Below, one piece after another: positions 15,346-23,578 of a DNA stretch of 38,411 nt. Below the pieces are notes generated by a model. The model was not told the origin of the DNA, made no database searches, and was given only the letters and a program-made list of their open reading frames with translations. The stretch comes from Planctomycetota bacterium (GTDB taxonomy: Bacteria; Planctomycetota; Phycisphaerae; SM23-33), in contig JAKJER010000055.1 of assembly GCA_022705325.1 (NCBI GenBank), positions 1-38,411 of the forward strand, in the 5' to 3' direction. The translations under genes and the position numbers were made by a program. Every line of letters begins with the position of its first letter. Within the stretch, counting starts at the first letter, position 1.

Positions 15346-16323
15346 ATGAGAATCCTGAGCGGCGTACAACCATCGGGCAAGCTGCACATCGGCAACTACT
15401 TCGGCGCCCTGCGCCAGTACCTGCGCCTCCAGGAGCAGGGCCACGAGTGCTACTACTTCATCGCCAACTACCACGCCCTGACCAGCGTGCAGGACAAGGC
15501 CGTCCTGGCCGAGATGACGCTCGACGTGGCCCGCAGCTACCTGGCCCTGGGCATCGATCCCGACCGCTGCGTCTTCTTCGCCCAGAGCGACGTGCCCCAG
15601 GTGACCGAGTTGTGCTGGATCCTCAACTGCGTCTGCCCGGTCAGCCTGATGGAGAAGGCCACCAGCTACAAGGACAAGATCGCCAAGGGCCTGACGGCCA
15701 GCATGGGCCTGTTCGACTACCCGGTGCTCCAGGCCGCGGACATCGTCATCTACGACTCGAACCTCGTGCCCGTCGGGGCCGACCAGAAGCAGCACATCGA
15801 GATCACCCGCGACCTGGCGGTGAAGCTGAACCAGGCGGTCGGCTCGGAAGTGCTGGTGCTGCCGGAACCGTACATCGTGCCCGAGGTGGCCGTCGTGCCC
15901 GGCATCGACGGGCAGAAGATGTCCAAGAGCTACAACAACACCATCGAGATCTTCCAGACGCCCAAGGCGACGCAGAAGCGCTGCGCCCAGATCGTCACCG
16001 ACTCCACCCCGCTGGAGGCTCCCAAGAACCCCGAGCAGTGCAACGTCTTCGCCCTGCTCAAGCTCTTCGCCACGCCCGAGGAACAGCAGGAGATCGCCGA
16101 CAAGTACCGCGCCGGCGGCTACGGCTACGGGCACGCCAAGAAGCGGCTGGCCGAGCTGGTCAACGAGACCTTCGACGCCGCCCGGCAGCGCTACGAGCAG
16201 TTGCTCCAGGACGAATCGTACGTCCGCGACGTCCTCCGCGAGGGCGGCAAGAAGGCCCGCGCCACGGCTGAGGCCACCATGCAGCGCGTCCGCGAGGCGG
16301 TGGGGATCGTCACCACATACTGA
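15346..16323 (+). CDS. trpS: Tryptophanyl-tRNA synthetase
   Basis: Class Ic aminoacyl-tRNA synthetase that charges tRNA-Trp in the cytosol. The 325-residue length is typical. The HIGH-equivalent is PSGKLHIGNYFG (His14-Asn17), and the KMSKS loop is GIDGQKMSKSYNN (191-195). Between them lie the substrate-pocket segments YPVLQAADIVIYD and VPVGADQKQHIEITRDLA. Start at 15346, where homology begins (MRILSGVQPSG). Followed after 11 nt by the DUF4258-like gene, so these may be co-transcribed. No trp biosynthesis operon surrounds it, although trpB2 is 14 kb away. Confidence 0.97.
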   Translation: MRILSGVQPSGKLHIGNYFGALRQYLRLQEQGHECYYFIANYHALTSVQDKAVLAEMTLDVARSYLALGIDPDRCVFFAQSDVPQVTELCWILNCVCPVSLMEKATSYKDKIAKGLTASMGLFDYPVLQAADIVIYDSNLVPVGADQKQHIEITRDLAVKLNQAVGSEVLVLPEPYIVPEVAVVPGIDGQKMSKSYNNTIEIFQTPKATQKRCAQIVTDSTPLEAPKNPEQCNVFALLKLFATPEEQQEIADKYRAGGYGYGHAKKRLAELVNETFDAARQRYEQLLQDESYVRDVLREGGKKARATAEATMQRVREAVGIVTTY

Positions 16324-16334
16324 CGAGGCCGGGA

Positions 16335-16598
16335 ATGCCAGAGCGAGTCCATTGGCCGGAGTGGTGGGAATGGGAGGTCGAGGTGACCCATCACCTCCTG
16401 CGGCGCATGGCCAAGCGAAGGTTCAACGAACTGGACATGCGGATCATGCTGGATGACGCAACCGGCTATACAAAGGACATTGACCCCGACAGGTACCTCG
16501 TTCAGACCCGCTGGGAGGGGCGCGATTGGGAACTCGTGGTCGAACCAGACCCCTTGAGGCGAAAGCTTGCCGTAATCACCGCTTACCGCATAGAATAA
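16335..16598 (+). CDS. DUF4258-like small protein, probable RelE-fold toxin
   Basis: An 87-residue protein. VEVTHHLLRRMAKRRFNELD matches the H-x3-R-M-x2-R pattern of DUF4258, a RelE/BrnT-like fold family found in toxin-antitoxin pairs; the C-terminal RKLAVITAYRIE fits the last strand. The upstream GAGG, about eight bases before the ATG, supports the start. It is followed within six bases by a DUF2283-like protein, the usual partner. Located directly after trpS. Toxicity is inferred from family and gene order only. Confidence 0.65.
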   Translation: MPERVHWPEWWEWEVEVTHHLLRRMAKRRFNELDMRIMLDDATGYTKDIDPDRYLVQTRWEGRDWELVVEPDPLRRKLAVITAYRIE

Positions 16599-16603
16599 GA
16601 GTG

Positions 16604-16876
16604 ATGACACGGGACACATATCTCGAGGTGACCTACAGGCACGGCAGGCCTGTTGCCGCTTACTTGTACTTCCCAGGTGGGGCAAATGCCGAGGTGGCCC
16701 GCACCCAGAAGATGAAGCCGGGCCTTGTGGCCGACTTTGCAGCCGACGGAAGGCCCATCGGCCTTGAAATCGTCTCCCCCTCGGCGGTGAGTCTTCAGGA
16801 CGTGAACGAAGTCCTGCAGTCACTGAACAAGGAAGCCCTCCCCGAAGAAGAGTTCGCGCCGCTGAACGCCGGCTAG
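16604..16876 (+). CDS. DUF2283-like protein, probable antitoxin
   Basis: A 90-residue protein starting MTRDTYLEVTYRHGRPVAAY. It has the DUF2283 pattern of two short strands with a Y/F-rich repeat, then MKPGLVADFAADGRPIGLEI and the ending IVSPSAVSLQDVNEVLQSL. DUF2283 proteins are commonly encoded next to DUF4258 toxins. The start at 16604 follows the upstream stop closely; the longer open frame before it is out of phase with any domain. Confidence 0.65.
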   Translation: MTRDTYLEVTYRHGRPVAAYLYFPGGANAEVARTQKMKPGLVADFAADGRPIGLEIVSPSAVSLQDVNEVLQSLNKEALPEEEFAPLNAG

Positions 16877-16938
16877 CCGACTCTCAGGAGTCTGCCCCGC
16901 CTTCTCTTCGCTTCCACGTTCCCCTCTTCAATGGTCGA

Positions 16939-16968
16939 TAGACAACGCTCGACGGTCAGTGGTATGAT
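16939..16968 (+). promoter_or_regulatory. Promoter of scpA, predicted leaderless
   Basis: TAGACA (16939-16944), 18-nt spacer, TATGAT (16963-16968), then seven bases to ATG 16976. There is no Shine-Dalgarno sequence before any of the candidate starts, so initiation on a leaderless mRNA at 16976 fits best. Confidence 0.55.
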
Positions 16969-16975
16969 GTCGCCG

Positions 16976-18076
16976 ATGGCTGACTACCGGGTCAATCTCG
17001 ACATTTACAACGGTCCGCTGGACCTGCTGCTCTACCTCATCCGTCGCGAGGAGGTGGACATTCACGACATCCCCATCGCCCGCATCACGCGGCAGTACGT
17101 GGAGTACGTGGACCTGATGAAGCAGCTCGACCCGAACCTGGCGGGCGAGTTCCTGGTCTTCGCGGCCACGCTGATGGAGATCAAGACGCGGATGCTCCTG
17201 CCCGAGCCGCCTCCCGAGGAAGGCGGCTCCGACACGCTGGAACTCGACCCTCGGGCCGAGTTGGTCCGCCAACTCCTGGAGTACAAGGCGTTCAAGGACG
17301 CCGCGGGCGACCTGCACGAGGCCGCCATCGCGCAGTCGCTGAGGCACCCCCGCAAGCCGGGCAAGATCGAGGGGATCGAGGACAGCGACAAGGACCTCGA
17401 AGACGTGCAGATCTGGGACCTGTTCGACGCGTTCACGAAGATCCTGGAGGCGATCGGCTCGACGCCGCGCCTGCACGAGGTGGTCTACGACGACACGCCG
17501 GTGGAACTGCACGCCGCCGACATCCTCGACCGCCTCTACCGCGAGGGCCCGCTGGATTTCGGGCAGGTCTTCGAGGGACGCACCCGGCGCATCGAGCTGG
17601 TCGGGCTGTTCATCGCCATGCTCGAACTGGTGCGGCAGAAGAAGATCCTGGTCACGCAGGAAGGCAACTTCGGACATATCCGCATCGAACTGCACCCCAA
17701 CCCGCCCGCCGACGCCGCCGTCGAGGACAACGTCATCCAGGCCAAGAGCGGCGCACAGGAACAGGCCCAGGCCCCCGACGCGCCGGCGGAATGGGACGAA
17801 ACGGACGAGCCGGACGGCCAGCCCCAGGATGAGGAATTGGAGACCTTCGGGGACGACGACCCGGATGACGATGGGCCCGCGGAGGCCGACGGGGAACTGG
17901 CGGGCATCGACGCCGCGTTGGCGGCCATCCGCGACGAACCTTCCGACGAGCCTGCCGAACCGGACGACGAAGACCGCCCGGACAACCCCGAGACGCCGCC
18001 GGAGGGGACGTACGTCAGCGACGTACCCGAGGAACAGGCGGGCGAGTCGGACGAGAACGAGCCGGCCGGGGCGTGA
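16976..18076 (+). CDS. scpA: Segregation and condensation protein A, with long acidic tail
   Basis: ScpA is the kleisin subunit that bridges SMC dimers for chromosome condensation and segregation. The N-terminal SMC-binding part is clear: DIYNGPLDLLLYLIRREEVD, IHDIPIARITRQYVEYVDLM, then LVFAATLMEIKTRMLLP. The C-terminal winged helix is around 180-240 (GRTRRIELVGLFIAMLELVR, then QKKILVTQEGNFGHIRIEL). Residues ~245-366 are an added tail very rich in Asp, Glu and Pro (ETFGDDDPDDDGPAEADGEL), making the protein 366 residues instead of about 250. I chose ATG 16976 over 16931 and 16964 because the promoter places transcription start there and family homology begins with DYRVNLDIYNGPLDL. No scpB or smc is in the window. 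RidA follows after 30 nt. Confidence 0.93.
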   Translation: MADYRVNLDIYNGPLDLLLYLIRREEVDIHDIPIARITRQYVEYVDLMKQLDPNLAGEFLVFAATLMEIKTRMLLPEPPPEEGGSDTLELDPRAELVRQLLEYKAFKDAAGDLHEAAIAQSLRHPRKPGKIEGIEDSDKDLEDVQIWDLFDAFTKILEAIGSTPRLHEVVYDDTPVELHAADILDRLYREGPLDFGQVFEGRTRRIELVGLFIAMLELVRQKKILVTQEGNFGHIRIELHPNPPADAAVEDNVIQAKSGAQEQAQAPDAPAEWDETDEPDGQPQDEELETFGDDDPDDDGPAEADGELAGIDAALAAIRDEPSDEPAEPDDEDRPDNPETPPEGTYVSDVPEEQAGESDENEPAGA

Positions 18077-18106
18077 GGCCGCCCCCGACGGCGGGAAAGG
18101 AACGCC

Positions 18107-18565
18107 ATGAGCGTCGAGCAGAGGTTGCGCGAACTGGACCTGAACCTGCCCGCCGCGGCCACGCCTGTCGGGGCGTACGTGCCGGCGGTGCGGACGGGCA
18201 ACCTGATCTTCACGGCCGGTCAACTGCCCCTGCGCGACGGGCAGCTCACGGCAACCGGCAAGGTGCCCACCGACGTCACGCTGGACTCCGCCCAGTGCGC
18301 CGCCCACCAGGCCGCCCTGAACGCCCTGGCCGCGATCAAGGCCCTGGCCGGCTCGCTGGACGCGGTGACGCGGGTGGTGCGGCTGAACGTGTTCGTCAAC
18401 TCCGATGCGGGCTTCACCGACCAGGCGAAAGTGGCCAACGGCGCCAGCCATCTCCTGGTGGAGCTGTTCGGGGAGGGCGGGCGCCACACACGCTGCGCGA
18501 TCGGGGCGGCCGAGCTGCCGCTCAACGCGCCGGTCGAGTTGGATTTGATCGTCGAGGTGGGGTGA
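18107..18565 (+). CDS. RidA/YjgF-family protein
   Basis: A 152-residue member of the YjgF/YER057c/UK114 (Rid) family, whose RidA members deaminate reactive enamine/imine intermediates from PLP enzymes. Family blocks: AYVPAVRTGNLIFTAGQLPL (residues ~23-42), a central AALNALAAIKALAGSLDAVT, RVVRLNVFVNSDAGFTDQAK, and the C-terminal RCAIGAAELPLNAPVELDLI. The length (~150 rather than ~130) and the ARCAIG-like ending suggest the Rid2/Rid7-like group more than canonical RidA, which usually shows Arg105 in a TR..V context. Start with AAGG upstream. Downstream of scpA and convergent with the CsgG-like gene. Confidence 0.85.
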   Translation: MSVEQRLRELDLNLPAAATPVGAYVPAVRTGNLIFTAGQLPLRDGQLTATGKVPTDVTLDSAQCAAHQAALNALAAIKALAGSLDAVTRVVRLNVFVNSDAGFTDQAKVANGASHLLVELFGEGGRHTRCAIGAAELPLNAPVELDLIVEVG

Positions 18566-18643
18566 ACGGAACTAAGGGCTGCGGAAGCCATGGGGCTCAT
18601 GCCGTCCCATGAGTCTCACAACTCCCATGCAACCAGGGGAGTC

Positions 18644-19606
18644 TTAGCGTGCTGACAGGGAGCCAGCCGCCACTCCCGCGCATCGCCTGCACGACTGGCC
18701 GATCTGAAAGTCGGCTGCCTGGCCCGCGATGATGCGGGCCACGCTGAAGCGGGGCTTGATCTCGTGAATCATCACCCGCCCGATGTTCTTGCCCGGCTGG
18801 TGCCCGATCACGTCGCCGTTGTCCGGGTCGTAGATGGGCTGGCCGCGCTCGAAAACCTCGTAGGTCGCGTAGGGTTCGACGCCGCGCTCCTTGCCCCCGT
18901 TGATGATGACCGTGCCGTCGGCCTGCACCAGGGCGAGCTTGGGCACCCAGGGGCGCGAGCTGATCGTGTCGCCCACGCGGTCCACCGCCCGCTCGACCAC
19001 CCGTTCGGTGGCCTTGCCCAGCGGCGTCTTGAAGAACACGCTCCCGCCGAAGGCGACGTCCTTGTAGCCGGCCGTCACCGACACGTCGCCCGCGTAGACC
19101 GATTCCTGGATGGACGTGCTGGCGATGATCTCGCCCGACTCGACCTCCACGATGTACAGGATCACGCCCATGACCGCGCGGTTGCCCCCGCCGAAGATCG
19201 ACAGGTTGTTGGTGCCGAAGAACCCGCGTGCCGCGGCCACGTGACCGAAGTCCGTCACCGTGCCCTTGATGAGGTACTCCACGTTGGTCAGCCGCCCCAC
19301 CGGGGCGCGGCGCTGCTGGCGGGTCAATCCGCTGTTCTGGAACTGCACCTCGCGGATGACGCTGTCGATCTCCGGGCGCTCGATCACGCGGAACCGGCTG
19401 GTCGCCATCAGGCGGTCGACGAGAATCTCCTTCATCCCGTCGCCGATCTTCCAGTTGTGGGGGAACGGGGCGCGGTTCTCGAACTTCATGACCGCGACGG
19501 CCGGCTTGACGCAGTCCTCGCGCCCGTCATGGGCGGAGCAGCCGCCCATCAGGGCGGCAGGCAGAACCAGCGCGCATAGCCACAGGAGTTGGCAAGACCT
19601 TCGCAT
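18644..19606 (-). CDS. CsgG/HfaB-family lipoprotein
   Basis: A 320-residue lipoprotein with the signal MRRSCQLLWLCALVLPAALM and lipobox MGGCS (Cys23). The body matches the CsgG family: VAVMKFENRAPFPHNWKIGD (with DGMKEILVDRLMATSRFRVI), ERPEIDSVIREVQFQNSGLT, then EYLIKGTVTDFGHVAA and VESGEIIASTSIQESVY. In curli systems CsgG forms an outer-membrane secretion nonamer; many stand-alone relatives instead act as periplasmic lipoproteins. The pore-lining segments cannot be judged here, and no csgA/B/E/F genes are adjacent. The C-terminal ~90 residues form a separate beta-rich module (GTVIINGGKERGVEPYATYE) that adds an FlgT/ TolB-like end. Convergent with ridA. Confidence 0.8.
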   Translation of the reverse strand: MRRSCQLLWLCALVLPAALMGGCSAHDGREDCVKPAVAVMKFENRAPFPHNWKIGDGMKEILVDRLMATSRFRVIERPEIDSVIREVQFQNSGLTRQQRRAPVGRLTNVEYLIKGTVTDFGHVAAARGFFGTNNLSIFGGGNRAVMGVILYIVEVESGEIIASTSIQESVYAGDVSVTAGYKDVAFGGSVFFKTPLGKATERVVERAVDRVGDTISSRPWVPKLALVQADGTVIINGGKERGVEPYATYEVFERGQPIYDPDNGDVIGHQPGKNIGRVMIHEIKPRFSVARIIAGQAADFQIGQSCRRCAGVAAGSLSAR

Positions 19607-19690
19607 GGAAAAAGTATCGGCTCCGCCCGCGCGAAAAGTTTAGACGCATACGGCCCGCGGACCCGCCCCTGGGGGGCGCCACTGCGAACG

Positions 19691-20998
19691 CTACTCGGGC
19701 ACGATGTACACCACCGCGTCGCTGAGCGCGAGCCTGGCCCCGCCCGCGTCGGCGGTGAGCGTGCCGGCGGGCTTGCCCGTGTGGCCGATCAGGCGGTAGC
19801 GGCCCGCGGGCAGCTTGAGCGTCACTTCGCGGCCCTTGTCGGCGGTGGTCCAGGCGGCGAACCGCGCCTGGCCGCCCTTCTCGAAGCGCATGAGGTAGTT
19901 GTCGTCCGCGGCGGCGTCCAGGCGGGCGGCGAAGGCGAAGCCCTTCATCGTCGCGATCATCGTGCGGGCGGCCTCGTAGGCGTCCTTGGGCGCGTAGACC
20001 GGGTCCTGCCCCTTGCGGTACTCGTGGCTGACCAGCCCGAAGTGGTGCTCGGCCTCGTGGGGGTCGCGCCCGTCGTCGTGCCAGTCGTACCAGATCGACA
20101 GCGGCACCGAGCACCACAGGTTCACCAGCCACTGGCGGGACATGTACCTGCCCTGCCTGGCCTCGTCGAACTTCTTCCAGGCAGCCGAGTAGCCCCACTC
20201 GCCCGAGAGGATCGGCACGTGCTTGCCCTTGGGCGCGTAGCGGTCGATCATCTCGCGGAGGCGGGCGTACTCCGCGGCGGCCGTCTCCGGCGGCGACTGG
20301 CGATACGGATGCACCGACACCGCGTCCCAGTCCTCCAGCAGCCCGCCCTTGAAGCACTCCTCCAGGAAGGCCATGTCGATCCGCGACGTGGCCGGGCCGA
20401 TGTACAACTCCCCCGGGGCCGCCTTGCGGATCGCCGCCCCCACCGCCCGGGCCAGCTTGACGTACGCCTGCGCGTCCGGCTTGGGCTTCCAGAAGTTGAC
20501 GATGTTCGGCTCGTTCCACATCTCCCAGAGGATCTTCCTGCCCCTGAAGTGCGTCACGGCGGCGGCCGCCCAGCGGGCCATCGCCGCCCGCCCCTCGTCG
20601 CTGGTCGGCGGCAGGACGTGCCCGCGGGTCGGGCCGGACTCGTTGTCGTACAGCCGGTTGCCGTAGTCCAGGATGTACAGCGCGCGGATGTTGTGCTTGT
20701 CCAGGGCCGCCTGGAGGCGGTCGTAGCGGCTGAAGTCGTATTCGCCCTTCTTTCGCTCCGTTCCGCCCCAGGTAAAGTCCATGCGCACCCACGTCATGCC
20801 CGAGGCGGCCAGCATCTCCATCTCGCCCGGGCGCGGGTCGGTGAAGTGGATGTTCGCCCCCAGCCCCGCCGGCACGACCGGCGAAATGCCGAGGATCTTC
20901 TCCGCAGCCGTTGCCTGCGCGGTACGGTCCAGCGCGTCGGCGGCCGTTGCGCAAGAGAACACGAAAGCAAGCGTACACATCGCGACAACAGTCTTCAT
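19691..20998 (-). CDS. Secreted clan GH-A glycoside hydrolase (GH39-like)
   Basis: A 435-residue secreted enzyme with signal peptide MKTVVAMCTLAFVFSCATAA. The (beta/alpha)8 barrel carries the clan-A acid/base in ILWEMWNEPN (Glu163) and the nucleophile in VPILSGEWGY (Glu267), with HPYRQSP and SIWYDWHDDG strands between. The last ~90 residues form a beta-sandwich (GGQARFAAWTTADKGREVTL...YRLIGHTGKPAG), as in many GH39/GH5-like proteins. Likely attacks a beta-linked glycan outside the cytoplasm; linkage and sugar are unknown. Start at ATG 20998 with AAGGA seven bases upstream, rather than the longer frame that runs through the hairpin. It sits downstream of an unknown secreted protein and a sigma-54 activator, all on the same strand. 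Confidence 0.85.
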   Translation of the reverse strand: MKTVVAMCTLAFVFSCATAADALDRTAQATAAEKILGISPVVPAGLGANIHFTDPRPGEMEMLAASGMTWVRMDFTWGGTERKKGEYDFSRYDRLQAALDKHNIRALYILDYGNRLYDNESGPTRGHVLPPTSDEGRAAMARWAAAAVTHFRGRKILWEMWNEPNIVNFWKPKPDAQAYVKLARAVGAAIRKAAPGELYIGPATSRIDMAFLEECFKGGLLEDWDAVSVHPYRQSPPETAAAEYARLREMIDRYAPKGKHVPILSGEWGYSAAWKKFDEARQGRYMSRQWLVNLWCSVPLSIWYDWHDDGRDPHEAEHHFGLVSHEYRKGQDPVYAPKDAYEAARTMIATMKGFAFAARLDAAADDNYLMRFEKGGQARFAAWTTADKGREVTLKLPAGRYRLIGHTGKPAGTLTADAGGARLALSDAVVYIVPE

Positions 20999-21022
20999 GG
21001 GTCGATCCTTCATCGTGGAACG

Positions 21023-21067
21023 AAAGCCCACGGAAGGCCTGCCCTTGGGGCCAGGTCCGTGGGCTTT
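21023..21067 (-). terminator. Terminator-like hairpin, copy 2 of the AAAGCC/GGCTTT family
   Basis: Perfect 12-bp arms AAAGCCCACGGA (21023-21034) and TCCGTGGGCTTT (21056-21067) with a 21-nt loop containing CCCTTGGGG. Read on the minus strand it follows the unknown secreted gene (stop 21103), with its loop in the same CCCCAAGGG orientation as copy 1 at 12579. Confidence 0.6.
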
Positions 21068-21102
21068 GCCCACCGGGGAATAGAGCACAATGGGCGGTCA
21101 GA

Positions 21103-22017
21103 CTATTCCAGCGTCTTGAGATACTCCTGGTACTTCGCCACCGCCTGCTCGTCGGTGATGTTCTTTCCGAAGACCAGCCGCGGATGGCTGACGAGCGTCT
21201 GGCCCTTCTGCACGTCCTTGCCGAAGAGCGTGAAGTAGAGCGAACCGAGGCCCATGGCCTGCTCGGGCATGAAGAGGGCGAAGCAGTCCTGGGGCGGTGC
21301 CATGAGAAGGACGCACGCGCCGCTCTTGGGCTGGCGGCGCATGCCCAGCGGCGCGGCGAAGGCGGGGCGGAACGTCCAGTCCAGCGGATATGGCGGGTGC
21401 TTCCACCGCCCGTCCTTGATGTGGGGCAGAACCTCGTCGCCCTTGGGGAAGCAGTGCCACGCGCCCTTGTCCTTGGGGGCGTCCAGGAAGCCGGGCTTCC
21501 CCTCGCCCGCGTCCTTCACGTACACGCGGGCCTCCGGGAAGGCCTTGAAGTACGAGCCCACGAACAGCTCGAACTTGGGCAGGTCGCAGCCGGCCTTGAA
21601 GGTGATCGTCGCGTCCAGCGTGTCCGGCGCGGAGAAGCGGTAGGCCACCGACACTTCGAACGGCCTGTCCTGGCACGCCAGCCACGTCAACTGGGCCGAG
21701 CCGTCGTCCAGCAGCTTGCCCGTGCGGGGCCACTCCCACGCGCCCACGCCGAACCGCTTTTCGGGGGTCAGGAAGCGGTAGGGAATGAGCAGCCCGTTGG
21801 CGTTGTCGATCTGCACGGGCGGGTTCACCAGCGAGATCGGCTTGATCCCCGGGGCCTTGGCGGCGTCCTTGACCAGGGCGCCCTTGACCACGCCGGTGTC
21901 GAAGACGAAGTTGCCCTTGTCGTCAAGCTTGAAGGCGAGCTTCTCATCGCCCAAGGCCGTCCGCGCCGAAACCGCCGCCGCCAGTCCAACCAGAGCCAGC
22001 ACCGCGAGCTTCTTCAT
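21103..22017 (-). CDS. Secreted protein of unknown function
   Basis: A 304-residue protein with signal peptide MKKLAVLALVGLAAAVSART. The rest is beta-rich with many aromatic residues (GAWEWPRTGKLLDDGSAQLT, VSVAYRFSAPDTLDATITFK, WTFRPAFAAPLGMRRQPKSG). It has no motif that I recognise. The content suggests a beta-sandwich of the kind seen in carbohydrate-binding or mutarotase-like proteins of planctomycete sugar clusters, but this is only an impression. Start at ATG 22017 with GGGAG seven bases upstream. It lies between the sigma-54 activator and the clan-A glycosidase on the same strand, so it may belong to a glycan-processing set. Confidence 0.7.
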   Translation of the reverse strand: MKKLAVLALVGLAAAVSARTALGDEKLAFKLDDKGNFVFDTGVVKGALVKDAAKAPGIKPISLVNPPVQIDNANGLLIPYRFLTPEKRFGVGAWEWPRTGKLLDDGSAQLTWLACQDRPFEVSVAYRFSAPDTLDATITFKAGCDLPKFELFVGSYFKAFPEARVYVKDAGEGKPGFLDAPKDKGAWHCFPKGDEVLPHIKDGRWKHPPYPLDWTFRPAFAAPLGMRRQPKSGACVLLMAPPQDCFALFMPEQAMGLGSLYFTLFGKDVQKGQTLVSHPRLVFGKNITDEQAVAKYQEYLKTLE

Positions 22018-22055
22018 GTGAAGTCTCCCAAGCAAGCCGTTCGTGTTCTTCGTCC

Positions 22056-22075
22056 GCGGCGGATCCTCCCGCCGC
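22056..22075 (-). terminator. GC hairpin after the sigma-54 activator gene
   Basis: GCGGCGG / CCGCCGC with a six-base loop, in the 100-nt gap between the activator stop (22118) and the next start (22017). No T-run follows, so termination is uncertain; it could be a leader hairpin of the secreted gene. Confidence 0.35.
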
Positions 22076-22117
22076 TCCAGGGCAAACGTGCGAGCAAGCC
22101 GGACATTGTCCGCGTGG

Positions 22118-23500
<1,383 letters not shown>

Positions 23501-23543
23501 GTTGACTGTCGACTGTGATTGCGACTTCCGCGTTTGATGATAC

Positions 23544-23570
23544 CAAATCGAAAATCGCAAATCGAAAATC
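23544..23570. repeat. Tandem 13-nt direct repeat
   Basis: CAAATCGAAAATC twice with one base between, in the AT-rich gap between the activator start and the M32 carboxypeptidase stop. It is strikingly AT-rich for this genome. Similar short-word intergenic repeats occur at 29321 and 31894. Confidence 0.6.
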
Positions 23571-23578
23571 CGATATCC

